DNA of 64,000 bases, taken from positions 150,313 through 214,312 of the forward strand of contig JACQYI010000056.1 in assembly GCA_016208305.1 (NCBI GenBank), in the 5' to 3' direction. Below the pieces are notes generated by a model. It was not told the origin of the DNA and made no database searches. It saw only the letters and a list, made by a program, of their open reading frames with translations. This document shows positions 1 through 9,990 of this stretch, one piece after another. Position numbers and translations under genes: made by a program. This DNA comes from Oscillatoriophycideae cyanobacterium NC_groundwater_1537_Pr4_S-0.65um_50_18. Lineage in GTDB: Bacteria; Cyanobacteriota; Cyanobacteriia; Elainellales; Elainellaceae. Position 1 is the stretch's first letter; each line of letters opens with the position of its first letter.

Positions 1-641
1 AATCGCAGAGCCACCCAGCCCAAGCCATACAGCAAGGCGGCGTCGCTGGTGATACCAACGGCCATGCCCAAGCCAGGTATCAGTTCCACAAAGCTCAGCC
101 CGGTTTTTAACACGCCTGAACCCCCCGCAGACACCCCCCAGAGCGCCAGCACTTCTCCGCGTCGGGCAGGATCATGGACAGAAAATCCGTAGATAGCAGC
201 AATCCGATAAATCATATCGGCTTGGAGTGCAGCTACAGCTCCCACGTCAACAGCGGCCAAAAATAGAGCCAGCGGTGGCGCAAAGTTAGTCACCAAACCC
301 ACACCTGCCGCTTTCCAGGCCGTTTCAGCAATGATGCGCTCCGCTAACTGCTCAGCAGTGTCTAAAGGGTACTTCTGCCGCAGTTCATCAACCTGAAGCT
401 GCACCTTTTCTACATTCACCTGTCCCAAGGCGGCCATGAGCCAGCTCAACCCCGGTACACGGGTCGCTTGCCGAACCAGCGGATTTTCTGCGATCGGGGT
501 GACGACAGCGCCAAGGGTTTCTGTGCCTTGCTCAACAATTTGATGGAGGGTATCTGCAACAGCCTGAGCCGCTTTTAGCGCAGAGGCCATCGCCTCGCTC
601 ATCGAGTTATTTTGGGAGTCGTCTGGGTCTTGAGTGGGCAT
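1..641 (-). CDS. EcsC-family protein (C-terminus outside window)
   Basis: An open frame runs from an ATG at 641-639 to the window edge without a stop (213 codons), so the gene is cut at its 3' end. The N-terminus is acidic and polar (MPTQDPDDSQNNSMSEAMAS), followed by an amphipathic helical stretch, an alanine-rich segment around TNFAPPLALFLAAVDVGAVA, and a glycine-rich hydrophobic segment around ELIPGLGMAVGITSDAALLY. This arrangement resembles the EcsC family (membrane-associated proteins of unclear role, named for a gene of the Bacillus ecs ABC-transporter locus). No catalytic motif is visible. Recognition is from overall pattern only; family membership is fairly likely, function is not known. 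Confidence 0.6.
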   Translation of the reverse strand, partial: MPTQDPDDSQNNSMSEAMASALKAAQAVADTLHQIVEQGTETLGAVVTPIAENPLVRQATRVPGLSWLMAALGQVNVEKVQLQVDELRQKYPLDTAEQLAERIIAETAWKAAGVGLVTNFAPPLALFLAAVDVGAVAALQADMIYRIAAIYGFSVHDPARRGEVLALWGVSAGGSGVLKTGLSFVELIPGLGMAVGITSDAALLYGLGWVALR

Positions 642-890
642 GGGTCTGGGTCGCTCCGCGAGAATTTCACCACAATTACTTCTTAATACTTTATAAAAGA
701 TAAGGTTCTGTGTTCTCTATCTTGGGGTAGCAAAAGCCGATCGTCTGCTGCCCAGAATACCCGCACGTCTCTCAACCTAGGTCACTTAATTCCAAGGCTA
801 GAATCGAACCAGTGGGCATCTATCGCATTCATTAATCCTGCACATTGAAGCATCCCAATTCTGTAAGCTAGGACGCGGTAGACCTTAACC

Positions 891-2117
891 ATGAATTATT
901 TTTTTCCTAAGCTCATTCAGGGGTTTTCTCAGTGGGGCGGATTCATTGCGATCGCCTTGCTCCTGACAAACTGCAATGCAGTTCTCAAAAACCCTTCTAC
1001 CCAGATTGCGGCCAACGCCACACCCAACCCTAATATCACTAATCCCGATCTGATCCAGCAAAGCTGGCAAGCCTATCGGCAGCGATTTATTCAGGGCGAC
1101 GGACGGGTCATTGATCGAGAAGCAGAAGATCGCTCTACGTCTGAAGGTCAGGCTTATGCCATGCTGCGATCGGTACTGATGGACGATCGCGACATGTTTG
1201 AGCGGGTCTTAAATTGGGGCGAGAATAATTTGCAGCGCCAACAGCCCAACGGACAGCGCCGCGATCGCCTCTGGGCATGGAAATGGGGCAAAAATGACCA
1301 AGGGGGTTGGGGCGCGATCGATGCCAACTTTGCGAGCGATGGCGATTTAGATGCCATTACGGCTCTGATTCTGGCATCGCGCCGTTGGAACAAACCGGAA
1401 TACCTGGATCTGGCGCGCAGCAAGCTGCAAGATTTATGGGCTTTAGCCACCGTTGAGGCTGGCAATGGGAAGCGCTATTTTTTGCCAGGAGAAAAGAGAT
1501 TATTTCAACCGCAGCCCGATCGCGTTTACTTAAATCCTTCCTACCTAGCACCCTATGCATTTCGGCTGTTTGCCCAGGTTGATCCGGCGCATGATTGGAT
1601 GGCTTTAGTAGACAGCAGCTATACCGTACTGAACCAGTCAGCAGAGGTCTCTCAGGTCGGGCTGCCGAGCGATTGGATCGTTTTAGAAACAGCTTCGGGC
1701 AAGTTTCAGGCCAGTCAAGATGACAAACTCAAAAGCATTTATGGATTTGATGCCTACCGGGTCTGGTGGCGCGTGTCTTTAGATGCCATCTGGTTCAAAG
1801 AGCCGCGTGCCCAACAGTATCTGCAACAGTATCTGCAACCCTTGCAAGAGAAATGGCGATCGCAAAAGTCGATTCCGGCACAGCTTGACCTCAAGGGAGA
1901 GGCGATCGTCAGCTACGAATCTACGGCACAATATGCCATGCTCTATGCGGCCTTTAGCCAGATTGATCAAGAAACGGCAGCAGAAATTCGGCAACAGAAG
2001 CTGCTACCCACCTATCAGGCAGGCTTTTGGGATGGAGATTCGGCTTACTATAGCCAAAATCTGGTTTGGTTTGGCTTGTTTTCGCCCGAAACGGTCAACG
2101 CCTGGTTTCAGTTCTAA
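891..2117 (+). CDS. Glycoside hydrolase family 8 (endoglucanase/cellulase-like), exported
   Basis: The 408-residue protein matches GH8, inverting enzymes that cut beta-1,4 glucans, chitosan or xylan. The N-terminus has a hydrophobic export segment (about 16-26) followed by Cys28 in the context LTNC; the Asn before Cys makes this a poor lipobox, so plain signal-peptide cleavage is also possible. The family signature TSEGQAYAM carries the likely catalytic acid Glu85, and SDGDLDA (149-155) carries the conserved acidic pair of the substrate cleft. Aromatic residues near WAWKWG (128-133) fit an alpha6/alpha6 barrel lining. It stands alone, 270 bases from its left neighbour and convergent with nothing. 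A role in trimming its own exopolysaccharide or cellulose is inference; no cellulose synthase gene is present here. The start has no clear Shine-Dalgarno. Confidence 0.85.
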   Translation: MNYFFPKLIQGFSQWGGFIAIALLLTNCNAVLKNPSTQIAANATPNPNITNPDLIQQSWQAYRQRFIQGDGRVIDREAEDRSTSEGQAYAMLRSVLMDDRDMFERVLNWGENNLQRQQPNGQRRDRLWAWKWGKNDQGGWGAIDANFASDGDLDAITALILASRRWNKPEYLDLARSKLQDLWALATVEAGNGKRYFLPGEKRLFQPQPDRVYLNPSYLAPYAFRLFAQVDPAHDWMALVDSSYTVLNQSAEVSQVGLPSDWIVLETASGKFQASQDDKLKSIYGFDAYRVWWRVSLDAIWFKEPRAQQYLQQYLQPLQEKWRSQKSIPAQLDLKGEAIVSYESTAQYAMLYAAFSQIDQETAAEIRQQKLLPTYQAGFWDGDSAYYSQNLVWFGLFSPETVNAWFQF

Positions 2118-2169
2118 GCAGCGTTAGTCGATCGCAAAGGCTTGCTCATTCTCTAAAAAGCTGATTTTT

Positions 2170-2201
2170 AGGGTTTTAGGCTGCGCGTAGCCTAAAACCC
2201 T
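2170..2201. terminator. Perfect 13-bp stem-loop after the GH8 gene
   Basis: Arms 2170-2182 and 2189-2201 are exact inverted repeats (AGGGTTTTAGGCT and its complement) around the loop GCGCGT. The stem lies 52 bases after the GH8 stop and is preceded by a T-run, but no T-tract follows on the plus strand. It is probably a transcription end or mRNA-stabilising hairpin. Confidence 0.6.
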
Positions 2202-2318
2202 GTTTGCTATCTAGTGAGCGTAGATCAATTACGAGGACGTTCCTGTATTCCATAAAAGTCTTCAACAGGATATCGACTGCTATAAGATTAAATGCGCCAA
2301 CCTTAACACCGTGAAGCA

Positions 2319-3704
2319 ATGCATACCGAAGTGAAAAATACTGCCGTGAGCAACGCCCATGTGATTGGCATGGGGCGATCGGGAATTGCCGCTGCCCATC
2401 TGCTGCACCGAGAAGGTTGGCAGGTCACCCTCAGCGATTCTGGAACTTCGGATGCACTTCGGCAGACTCAACAGCAGCTGCAAGCCGACGGTATTGCCGT
2501 TGAGCTAGGGCATCGTTTGCATCCTCAGCCAGAGCTGATGCAGCGAATCGTCGTGAGTCCAGGCGTACCCTGGGATTTGCCTGCACTTGAGAAGGCACGA
2601 TCGCTCGGTATTGAAACAATGGGTGAAATGGAATTGGCTTGGCGATCGCTCCAGTCTTACCCCTGGGTGGGCATTACGGGCACTAACGGCAAAACCACGA
2701 CGACCGCTTTGATTGCGGCTATTTTTCAGGCTGCCGGACTTCATGCCCCGGCCTGTGGCAACATTGGCTATGCGGCCTGTGACCTAGCACTTGACACGCT
2801 GGCTGCATCCACTCAGCTGGATTGGGTAATTGCTGAACTCAGCAGCTACCAGATTGAGGCTTCTGCCACTATTGCGCCTCAGATTGGCATCTGGACAACG
2901 TTTACGCCTGACCATCTGAGCCGACACAAAACCCTAGAAAATTACTACAGCATCAAAGCCCGGTTGCTCAAACAGTCCCAGCATCAGATTTTTAATGGGG
3001 ATGATCCCTATTTGCGGCAAACAGCAGAGCAGTGGCCGCAAGCCTACTGGACGAGCGTCACGGGCAAAGCTGGGCTGTTGGGCGCTGTCGATCGCGGTGC
3101 CTACCTAGAAGCGGGATGGGCGATCGCGCTAGGAGAACCCATCGTTGAGGCTAAGGCTTTGCGGATGGTGGGTGCCCATAACCAGCAAAATCTGCTAATG
3201 GCGGTACTGGCCGCAAGGCTGGCCGGAATTGAGCGAGAGGCGATCGCCCAAGCGGTAGCGGCTTTTCCGGGGGTAGCGCATCGCCTAGAACATATTTGCA
3301 CCTGGCAGGGAATTGATTTCATCAACGACAGCAAAGCCACGAACTACGATGCTGCCGAGGTCGGACTGTCAGCAGTAGCGGCTCCAGTCGTGCTAATCGC
3401 AGGTGGAGAAGCCAAAGCTGGAGAAGATGCCGCTTGGCTGCAAGCCATCCAAGACAAAGCAGCTGCGGTTTTGCTGATTGGCAACGCGGCCACTGCTTTT
3501 GCGGAACGGCTGGCGCAAGTGGGCTACACCTCAGCAGAAGTTGTGGAAACAATGGATGCAGCCGTGGCTAGAGGGGGAGAATTAGCGCAGCAGCTAGGGG
3601 CAAAAGTTGTGCTGCTTTCGCCTGCCTGTGCCAGCTTTGACCAATATGCCAACTTTGAGCAGCGGGGCGATCACTTTCGGCAGCTGTGCCAAGAGCGGTT
3701 CTAG
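2319..3704 (+). CDS. murD: UDP-N-acetylmuramoylalanine--D-glutamate ligase MurD
   Basis: This cytoplasmic Mur ligase adds D-glutamate to UDP-MurNAc-L-Ala in peptidoglycan synthesis, using ATP. The N-terminal Rossmann-like domain begins with GMGRSG (17-22). The ATP-binding P-loop is GTNGKTT (121-127). The Mur-ligase motif NDSKATN follows the IDFI strand in the C-terminal third, and the family's C-terminal domain ends in [10 protein letters not shown]. At 461 residues the length is normal. The ATG at 2319 is preferred because the conserved fold starts soon after it. The gene converges on lysC with only 22 bases between stop codons, leaving no room for a separate terminator, so transcripts probably overlap. 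Confidence 0.97.
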   Translation: MHTEVKNTAVSNAHVIGMGRSGIAAAHLLHREGWQVTLSDSGTSDALRQTQQQLQADGIAVELGHRLHPQPELMQRIVVSPGVPWDLPALEKARSLGIETMGEMELAWRSLQSYPWVGITGTNGKTTTTALIAAIFQAAGLHAPACGNIGYAACDLALDTLAASTQLDWVIAELSSYQIEASATIAPQIGIWTTFTPDHLSRHKTLENYYSIKARLLKQSQHQIFNGDDPYLRQTAEQWPQAYWTSVTGKAGLLGAVDRGAYLEAGWAIALGEPIVEAKALRMVGAHNQQNLLMAVLAARLAGIEREAIAQAVAAFPGVAHRLEHICTWQGIDFINDSKATNYDAAEVGLSAVAAPVVLIAGGEAKAGEDAAWLQAIQDKAAAVLLIGNAATAFAERLAQVGYTSAEVVETMDAAVARGGELAQQLGAKVVLLSPACASFDQYANFEQRGDHFRQLCQERF

Positions 3705-3726
3705 CGGCTTAAAAATCACTTGAATC

Positions 3727-5541
3727 TTAGGCAGGAACCACGATCGCCTCATTTCCTGACAGGTCAAACGCCGCATGGATCACCTGGAGCGCCCGCACGC
3801 CCTCTGCCTCAGGCACAACGCAGCTAATTTTAATTTCAGAGGTGGCGATCATCTGAATATTGATCTGCTGTTGCGCGATCGCCTCAAACATTCGTGCCGC
3901 AATGCCCGGTCGTCCTACCATGCCCGTCCCCACAATGCTGACCTTGGCGATCGCCGGATCGACCGTCACTTCTCCGTGTCCCCACTCGTCAGCCGCTTTT
4001 TGCAGCAGCGTCCTGGCTTCCTCAGCATCTTGCTGAGCGACGGTAAACGCAATGTCGCGGGTGGCAACGCCATCCACTAGGCGACAGCGCTGAGACTGGA
4101 TAATCATATCAACGCTGATGTTGCAGTCGGCTAAGAGCGTAAAAATCTTGGCCGCCATGCCAGGGCGATCGGGCACATGGCGAATCGCGAGTTGGGCTTG
4201 CCTGAGATCAAGCGCTGCGCCACGGACGGGGGGCAAATCTGAGGTAGCCGCTTCAGCGTGATGTCCACTGGCCGGAGAGCTGTTTACCTGAAAGACATCA
4301 CAGAGTGCAGCAATGGCGCGATCACAGTCTTCTGCCGCTACCGCACAGCTAATTTTTACCTCCGAGGTCGAGATCATTTGAATATTGATGCCCGCTGCCG
4401 CTAGCGTTGAAAACATCTGAGCTGCCACACCCGGTCGGCCAATCATTCCGGCTCCGGCAATGCTGACCTTGGCGATATGCCGCTCCACCATCACCTCGGC
4501 TTCTCCAGAGGTAGGATCAGCATCGTTGCGCAGCGCCGGGGCGATCGCTGCCGCTACAGCTTCTGCCCGGTTCAAAGAGTTTTTTCTGACCGTAAAAGCA
4601 ATGTCGTTGGTGTTGCCTTCATGAATGGATTGAATGATCAAATCAACATCTAAAGACTGACGGGCTATTTCACCAAACAGTCGGGCAGCAATGCCAGGGC
4701 GATCGGGCACACGCAGCATCGCCACCTTAGCCTGATCGGTGTCAAACTCGATCGCATCGACTGGATGCGCGATTTCCAACCCTTGCAGGGGGCGCGGCTG
4801 CGGGATGGGAGAAACCACTTTGGTTCCCGGATCGTCTGACCAGCTCGATCGCACCACCAGCGTCACACCATAGTTACGAGCAATCTCTACGGCACGCGGA
4901 TGCAGTACCTTGGCTCCAAGACTCGCCAGCTCTAGCATCTCGTCTGACGTAATTTCTGCCATGAGCTGAGCGTCGGGCACCAAGCGCGGATCGGTCGTCA
5001 AGATCCCCGGTACGTCGGTATAGATTTCACAGGCAGAGGCTTTTAGAGCTGCTGCCAAGGCCACGGCAGAAGTATCGGAGCCACCCCGCCCCAGAGTGGT
5101 AATTTCCAGGTCTGCATGACTTGCAACACCCTGAAATCCCGCAACTACAACAACACGCCCTTCACGCAAATGCCGCTGCATCCGCTCAGTTTCAATGCTG
5201 AGAATGCGGGCGCGAGTATGCTCGGCTTCTGTGACGATGCCTACCTGTGCTCCTGTCATAGAAATGGCGGGCTGCCCCATTTCTTGAAGCGCCATGCTCA
5301 GAAGGGCGATCGACACCTGTTCTCCCGTCGAGAGCAGCATATCCATTTCGCGACGATTGGGCGTGGCCGAAATCTCATGGGCCAGCTTCACTAAGCCATC
5401 GGTCGTCTTGCCCATAGCCGAAACCACGACGACCAGAGAGTTTCCCGCCCTGACTGTTTTAATCACTCGCTGAGCAACGGCCTGAATTCTCTCAACCGAC
5501 CCGACCGATGTACCGCCATACTTCTGGACTATCAATGCCAT
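3727..5541 (-). CDS. lysC: Aspartate kinase with four ACT domains
   Basis: It phosphorylates L-aspartate, the first step towards lysine, threonine and methionine. The kinase domain opens with KYGGTS (7-12) and includes GRGGSDTSA and the [11 protein letters not shown] region. Two related ACT-domain pairs follow from about residue 265 (for example [19 protein letters not shown] and [19 protein letters not shown]), giving 604 residues. Duplicated ACT pairs of this size are the usual cyanobacterial form, against about 400-450 in other bacteria, and would bind amino acids for feedback control. The frame stays open 31 codons upstream to 5634, but [14 protein letters not shown] is the canonical N-terminus, so the ATG at 5541 was chosen. 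Confidence 0.96.
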   Translation of the reverse strand: MALIVQKYGGTSVGSVERIQAVAQRVIKTVRAGNSLVVVVSAMGKTTDGLVKLAHEISATPNRREMDMLLSTGEQVSIALLSMALQEMGQPAISMTGAQVGIVTEAEHTRARILSIETERMQRHLREGRVVVVAGFQGVASHADLEITTLGRGGSDTSAVALAAALKASACEIYTDVPGILTTDPRLVPDAQLMAEITSDEMLELASLGAKVLHPRAVEIARNYGVTLVVRSSWSDDPGTKVVSPIPQPRPLQGLEIAHPVDAIEFDTDQAKVAMLRVPDRPGIAARLFGEIARQSLDVDLIIQSIHEGNTNDIAFTVRKNSLNRAEAVAAAIAPALRNDADPTSGEAEVMVERHIAKVSIAGAGMIGRPGVAAQMFSTLAAAGINIQMISTSEVKISCAVAAEDCDRAIAALCDVFQVNSSPASGHHAEAATSDLPPVRGAALDLRQAQLAIRHVPDRPGMAAKIFTLLADCNISVDMIIQSQRCRLVDGVATRDIAFTVAQQDAEEARTLLQKAADEWGHGEVTVDPAIAKVSIVGTGMVGRPGIAARMFEAIAQQQINIQMIATSEIKISCVVPEAEGVRALQVIHAAFDLSGNEAIVVPA

Positions 5542-5899
5542 AATGCCGCCAACCTGAACCTTTGCAACCTGAGCCGTCGTGCTAAACCATTGTAAAGCTA
5601 GAGTTTTGGCGATCGCAGCTTTTGTCCGCTCCACAATAATTTATTTACGGTAGCAGAGAGGTTGGGCGATCGCAGCGTTTTCTGCAATTCTTTGCAACTT
5701 TAATTCTCGAGGGCGCTTTAGCAAGCTGTAGCGCAGCACTGTACGGTTTTCGCTTAACCATACTTAATCTCATAGCGCTTGTTCAATATCACCAAGTATG
5801 AACATAATTTGGAGGAGGCTTTGCCTACCCTTCGGGAGCGTCGGGTGAGGCAAGGTCTCTAGTTTTTGAGCCAACACTCACCCCTCTACGCCGCAAATC
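5542..5899. other. Divergent promoter region with a leader hairpin
   Basis: This gap separates lysC and the racemase gene, which are transcribed away from each other, so it should hold both promoters. The only clear structure is a hairpin at 5821-5853 (TTGCCTACCC pairing with GGGTGAGGCAA, one bulged base) about 46 bases before the racemase ATG, where it would lie in the 5' leader. A near-match to a ribosome-binding site (GGAGGAGG, 5811-5818) lies just before the hairpin, with no frame of note after it. Confidence 0.4.
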
Positions 5900-6598
5900 A
5901 TGAAAACGATGGGGCTGATTGGGGGCATGAGTTGGGAGTCCTCAATTGAGTATTATCGAATTATTAATGAGGCAACCCAGCGTAAGCTCGGCGGACTGCA
6001 TTCTGCCAAGCTCATCTTGTACTCGGTTGACTTCGCAGAAGTCGAAGTCTTGCAACGTCAAGGGCGCTGGATAGAAGCCGCAGATCTGATGCGTGAAGCA
6101 GCAAAAAGCGTAGAACGGGCAGGCGCAGATTTTGTTGTTCTCTGCACCAACACTATGCACAAGCTAGCGGCCGAGATTCAATCTAGCGTTCGCATTCCGC
6201 TGTTACACATTGCAGATGCGACAGCTCAAAAGATTCATGCGAGAGGACTGCACAAAGTTGGCTTACTAGGAACTCGCTTTACGATGGAGCAAGATTTCTA
6301 TAAGGGGCGGCTAATGCAACATCACGGCTTAGATGCGATCGTCCCCTCTGAAGATGAGCGAGAAATCGTGCATCAGATCATCTACGAAGAGCTATGTCGC
6401 GGAATCGTCAGCCCAGCATCACGAGAGCAATACATCAGCATCATGACTCATTTAATTCAGGCTGGAGCAGAAGGCATCATTTTGGGCTGCACCGAAATTG
6501 AATTGCTCGTTAAACAGGGCGATGTATCGGTACCGCTCTTTCCAACCACTAGAATTCATGCAGAAGCAGCCGTAGAGATGGCGATTGCAGTCTTCTAA
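5900..6598 (+). CDS. Aspartate/glutamate racemase family protein
   Basis: The 232-residue protein belongs to the PLP-independent Asp/Glu racemase superfamily, in which two cysteines act as acid and base on opposite faces of the substrate. Both are present: Cys82 in LCTNTMH and Cys197 in LGCTEIELL. The opening MKTMGLIGGMSWESS is typical of the aspartate racemase/YgeA branch. Glutamate racemase (MurI) would be longer and have a different N-terminus, so broad amino-acid racemase activity is more likely. Aspartokinase next door uses L-aspartate, but the genes are divergent and the link may be chance. Confidence 0.87.
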   Translation: MKTMGLIGGMSWESSIEYYRIINEATQRKLGGLHSAKLILYSVDFAEVEVLQRQGRWIEAADLMREAAKSVERAGADFVVLCTNTMHKLAAEIQSSVRIPLLHIADATAQKIHARGLHKVGLLGTRFTMEQDFYKGRLMQHHGLDAIVPSEDEREIVHQIIYEELCRGIVSPASREQYISIMTHLIQAGAEGIILGCTEIELLVKQGDVSVPLFPTTRIHAEAAVEMAIAVF

Positions 6599-6655
6599 CG
6601 CTTTTCATCCTTCCAGCCCAAGCCTCTATCACAAGGATGCAAATGCCTCAAGGCT

Positions 6656-6811
6656 TCAAGGCTGAAGATTCAAAGTGCTCAAAGAATGCTGAAAGTTTTC
6701 TGCAATCTGCACCTGAACCGCTGATGAGGAAGCGAGTGGAGGTTTACTCATGCCCATGATGAGATAGAGGGCAGAAGTAATTGCAGTTGCCTGAACGAGT
6801 TTTTTCCACAT
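6656..6811 (-). CDS. Possible small exported peptide (51 aa)
   Basis: An ATG at 6811-6809 opens 51 codons ending in TGA at 6658-6656. The start MWKKLVQATAITSALYLIMG looks like a signal peptide: basic residues, then a hydrophobic core, then a polar stretch with PPLASSS where cleavage could occur. A weak ribosome-binding sequence (AGGGG) lies about 8 bases upstream. No family is recognised. It is the only plausible coding content in the 600-base gap between the racemase and rhodanese genes, but a frame this short can arise by chance. Confidence 0.3.
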   Translation of the reverse strand: MWKKLVQATAITSALYLIMGMSKPPLASSSAVQVQIAENFQHSLSTLNLQP

Positions 6812-7194
6812 GGTGGTGCCCCTGCTTGGTAATGCTCTAACCCGCAGCTAACCGTCTTTGAGAACCGATAGGCGGCAAACTTTGAACCATGCTCTCTATA
6901 TTCCAGGGTGAGCGCTGAACTAACATCAGCACTCTAACCATAAAGATATGAACAAACCGCCAAAACTGCGTATTTTTTACAAGTTGATGCGGTTGACAAA
7001 AGGAGCAAAATATCCATATCAGCTTAAATCCTCCATCAGCACCTTGCCATCCTGAGGCCAATCCAGGTAACTTGAAAGAGATATGAAGAAATGCTTTAAA
7101 TCTGAGAAGGGTTTCAGCCGCTCAGATGTTGCCTCATCTACCGCCAAGGACTTTTCTAAAAGCCAGTTCCTAGAAGCCAGTATTGGAAATAGCA
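6812..7194. other. Gap upstream of rhodanese gene, no supported gene
   Basis: The remainder of the 6599-7194 gap is AT-richer than its surroundings. A 74-codon minus-strand frame (6837-7061) has no recognisable composition or start signal and was not accepted. The rhodanese promoter probably lies here, but no convincing -10/-35 pair was found. Confidence 0.35.
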
Positions 7195-7542
7195 ATGTCT
7201 ACTCTTCCGCCTCTAGATCCCCAAATTAGCGTTGAAGAGCTGGCCCGCCGCATCACGGAGCCAAGCCTGCAACTCATAGATGTGCGAGAGCCAGAAGAGG
7301 TGGCGATCGCCCAGCTTCAGGGTTTTGTCAATCTGCCCCTCAGCCAATTTTCTGATTGGGCAGAGAATATCCACAGCCGTTTTGAAGCCGATGCTGAAAC
7401 ATTGGTGCTGTGTCATCACGGTATGCGATCGGCGCAAATGTGCAGTTGGTTACACCAACAAGGCTTCACTCGTGTCAGAAATATATCAGGAGGCATCGAA
7501 GCCTACGCAGCGATCGTCGATCCCACCATTCCTCGCTATTAA
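7195..7542 (+). CDS. Single-domain rhodanese-like protein
   Basis: The 115-residue protein is one rhodanese homology domain, which carries sulfane sulfur on an active-site cysteine. Key features are the opening motif LIDVREPEEV (about 27-36), the active-site loop CHHGMRS with Cys73, and the closing ISGGIEAY segment. The loop composition resembles GlpE/PspE-type single-domain enzymes. The physiological acceptor is unknown. A TTG 12 bases upstream extends the frame by four codons (MEIA), but the ATG at 7195 is more usual. It is followed by hrcA after 145 bases on the same strand. Confidence 0.88.
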   Translation: MSTLPPLDPQISVEELARRITEPSLQLIDVREPEEVAIAQLQGFVNLPLSQFSDWAENIHSRFEADAETLVLCHHGMRSAQMCSWLHQQGFTRVRNISGGIEAYAAIVDPTIPRY

Positions 7543-7687
7543 TTCTCGCAACTGCGCATTTACCTAGACATACACTACTCGGATGCCTTCCTTAGACAGC
7601 TAGCGCTTCAGCTTCCTCCCATACATGTCCATCTCAGTATGGGCTTTCCCAACTTTGAATCTCCCCTTTCAAACCCCTAAATCGTCC

Positions 7688-8788
7688 ATGCAAGTGAAGC
7701 TTAGTCCTCGCCAGCAGCAAGTGCTTGGGGCAACGGTGCGTCAATACATTGCAACGGCTCGACCCGTTGGCTCTGAAGCGCTTGTAGAGGGATTTAACCC
7801 CAGAGTGAGTCCAGCAACCATCCGCAATGCTATGGGCTACCTAGAGAAGGCGGGCTTACTTTATCAACCGCATACCTCAGCCGGACGTATTCCTTCAGAT
7901 TCGGGCTATCGCATCTATGTCGATCGCCTGGTGACTCCTTCAGATGCGATCGCGCGTCAGGCCGATCATCTCCTTTCAGAACAGCTCAACTGGGAAGAAA
8001 ATGGCTTAGAGGTGCTGCTGCGCGAAGCGGCTCAAATTTTGTCCACATTGAGCGGCTACATTGCCCTCGTGACAATGCCGCAAACCAGCGCGGCTCAGTT
8101 GCGGCACTTGCAACTTGTCCAGATTGATCCGAGGCGGGTGATGCTGGTGGTGGTGCTAGATTCCTACGCGACCCAGTCGATTTTGGTGAGCTTGCCTCAA
8201 ATCCAAGAAGGCAGCTATCCTGAGCCAGAACAGCTCGATCGAGAGCTGCAAATTCTCTCTAACTTTCTCAATAGCCAGTTGCGCGGGCAGTCTATTAACG
8301 ACCTGTCCACCCTTGACTGGAGCGAGTTAGGCCGAGAATTCGATCGCTACGCTGAGCTAATCCGCACTTCTCTGATTGAGCTAAAGCGGCGCAGTGACTT
8401 AACGCTTTCGACTCAGATTTTGATTAGTGGGGTGTCAGAAGTTTTGCGGCGTCAGCCAGAATTCTCTGAGTTGCAGCAGGTGCAGACGATCATGCAGCTT
8501 CTAGAATCTGAGCAGGATCAGCTCTGGTCGTTGATTTGCGAACCCATGCTAGGAGAATCGACTGAGCTTAGTCCGTCGGGCAAGCGCGTTAGCATTCGCA
8601 TCGGAGCCGAAAATCCTCTGGAGCCGATGCGCTCCTGCGCCTTGGTTTCTGCAACCTACCAGCGTGGAACAGTGCCCGTTGGCAGCGTTGGTATGCTGGG
8701 GCCAACCCGGATGATGTATGAAAATGCGATCGCTCTGGTAGAAGCTGCCGCTGATTATTTGTCTGAGGCGCTCAGCCAACCTGCTTAG
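7688..8788 (+). CDS. hrcA: Heat-inducible transcription repressor HrcA
   Basis: HrcA represses groESL/dnaK-type heat-shock genes by binding CIRCE elements, and depends on GroEL for active folding. The 366-residue protein begins with a winged-helix region ([17 protein letters not shown], then [20 protein letters not shown]) followed by the invariant [18 protein letters not shown] block. The C-terminal half has the GAF-like domain with [17 protein letters not shown] near the end. The frame extends 21 codons further upstream, but [10 protein letters not shown] is the family start, so the ATG at 7688 was used. No CIRCE inverted repeat was found in the window, so its targets lie elsewhere. Confidence 0.95.
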   Translation: MQVKLSPRQQQVLGATVRQYIATARPVGSEALVEGFNPRVSPATIRNAMGYLEKAGLLYQPHTSAGRIPSDSGYRIYVDRLVTPSDAIARQADHLLSEQLNWEENGLEVLLREAAQILSTLSGYIALVTMPQTSAAQLRHLQLVQIDPRRVMLVVVLDSYATQSILVSLPQIQEGSYPEPEQLDRELQILSNFLNSQLRGQSINDLSTLDWSELGREFDRYAELIRTSLIELKRRSDLTLSTQILISGVSEVLRRQPEFSELQQVQTIMQLLESEQDQLWSLICEPMLGESTELSPSGKRVSIRIGAENPLEPMRSCALVSATYQRGTVPVGSVGMLGPTRMMYENAIALVEAAADYLSEALSQPA

Positions 8789-8877
8789 GCTTGGTTAAAT
8801 TCACAGGTTCTAGAGGCAAAGGGTAAGTTTGAGGCTGGCGCGCTACCTTAGAACTAAGACCTCAGATTAGACTTCAA

Positions 8878-9810
8878 ATGGACATTACCGCAGCCTTACC
8901 TACCTTTGTCATTACTCTACGAGAAGGTGTAGAAGCCGCTTTAGTTGTTGGCATTGTGTTGGCCTATCTCAAGAAGGCAGGACAAGACCGCCTGAATACT
9001 TGGGTGTATGCGGGCATTGCCTCAGGGGTTGCAGCAAGCGTGCTAATAGGCATCTTATTTAATGGCGTTATGCTGGCCTTAGCGCAGTCCGATCGGCCTT
9101 ATGCCCCTGTAATTAAGCCGCTACTAGAAGGAATATTTGGCGTGGGCGCGATCGTTCTACTCACCTGGATGCTGATCTGGATGACACAGCAAGCGCGATC
9201 GCTCAAAGGAGAAATCGAGGGGGCAGTTTCTACAGCGCTGCAAAAAACCGATGCCGGCTGGGGAATCTTTAGCCTCATCCTGATTGCTGTGCTGCGGGAA
9301 GGATTTGAAACCGTTGTCTTTATCTCTGCGCAATTTCAGCAGGGGTGGCTGCCTGTAGCAGGGGCGATCGCTGGCCTGCTGGGGGCTACGGGCATCGGTT
9401 TTCTGCTGTTTCGCTTGGGTGTCAAGATCAACCTGCGGCAGTTCTTTCAATTTATGGGGGTGCTACTGTTGCTGATTGTCTCAGGACTGGTGGTGGGCGC
9501 TCTGCGTCATTTTAACGGTGCTGTTGAAGCCCTAGCGCAAGTCGATCCGCAGTTTGCCACGCTATGCCCAGCAACACGAGCCTCCTGTATTTTGGGAGGG
9601 CAGGTCTGGGATCTGAGCCAAGTCTTGCCCGATCGCCAGTTTCCCGGCATTTTGCTGAAGTCTTTTTTGGGCTATACCCAGCGGCTCTATTGGGTACAGG
9701 CCATTGCCTACCTGACTTTTCTCTTAACCGTGGGTAGCCTCTATCTTCAAAGCATCGGCAGTCAGGTTTTACCACCCTCAGCGACAGAGCGATCGCCCCT
9801 CAAAAACTAG
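8878..9810 (+). CDS. FTR1-family iron permease (EfeU-like)
   Basis: This integral membrane protein would import iron across the plasma membrane. Both diagnostic REGxE motifs are present in transmembrane helices: REGVE at 15-19 and REGFE at 140-144. About seven hydrophobic spans are visible across 310 residues, matching the family length. A longer external loop (about 215-255) contains three cysteines. In other bacteria FTR1 works with a ferroxidase or the EfeO/EfeB proteins; none is adjacent, so the permease is either orphaned or uses partners elsewhere. It begins 90 bases after hrcA. A strong shared terminator follows. Confidence 0.92.
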   Translation: MDITAALPTFVITLREGVEAALVVGIVLAYLKKAGQDRLNTWVYAGIASGVAASVLIGILFNGVMLALAQSDRPYAPVIKPLLEGIFGVGAIVLLTWMLIWMTQQARSLKGEIEGAVSTALQKTDAGWGIFSLILIAVLREGFETVVFISAQFQQGWLPVAGAIAGLLGATGIGFLLFRLGVKINLRQFFQFMGVLLLLIVSGLVVGALRHFNGAVEALAQVDPQFATLCPATRASCILGGQVWDLSQVLPDRQFPGILLKSFLGYTQRLYWVQAIAYLTFLLTVGSLYLQSIGSQVLPPSATERSPLKN

Positions 9811-9927
9811 ATTTTCTTTTATAGGCTCTTAGAGGCGCTAAATCTATGGCTTCTACAAGAAACTTAGCGGCACCTAGCTTTCAGATTGAGTCGATCGCAA
9901 ATGCTCCCTCATTATTCTAAAAATTCT

Positions 9928-9970
9928 AAAAAGATGTTCAGAGGCGCAAAATTCCTTTGAACATCTTTTT
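9928..9970. terminator. Bidirectional terminator between FTR1 gene and cysC
   Basis: Arms 9928-9940 (AAAAAGATGTTCA) and 9958-9970 (TGAACATCTTTTT) are exact complements around a 17-base loop. Each strand ends in a run of five T, so the element can stop both convergent genes. A/T-rich pairing continues outside with mismatches. Confidence 0.85.
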
Positions 9971-9990
9971 GGAATTTTGATCGGCTGAGC

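Noticed and set aside
3727..5634. Extended 635-residue aspartokinase from the first possible start
   Set aside because: The extra 31 residues precede the invariant [13 protein letters not shown]-terminus and have no family support.
6921..6940. AGCACTCTAA resembling half of a CIRCE element upstream of hrcA's neighbourhood
   Set aside because: No inverted partner GAGTGCTAA at 9-base spacing; a half-site alone is not evidence for HrcA autoregulation.
6837..7061. 74-codon minus-strand frame before the rhodanese gene
   Set aside because: No ribosome-binding site, unlikely composition, and no resemblance to any family.
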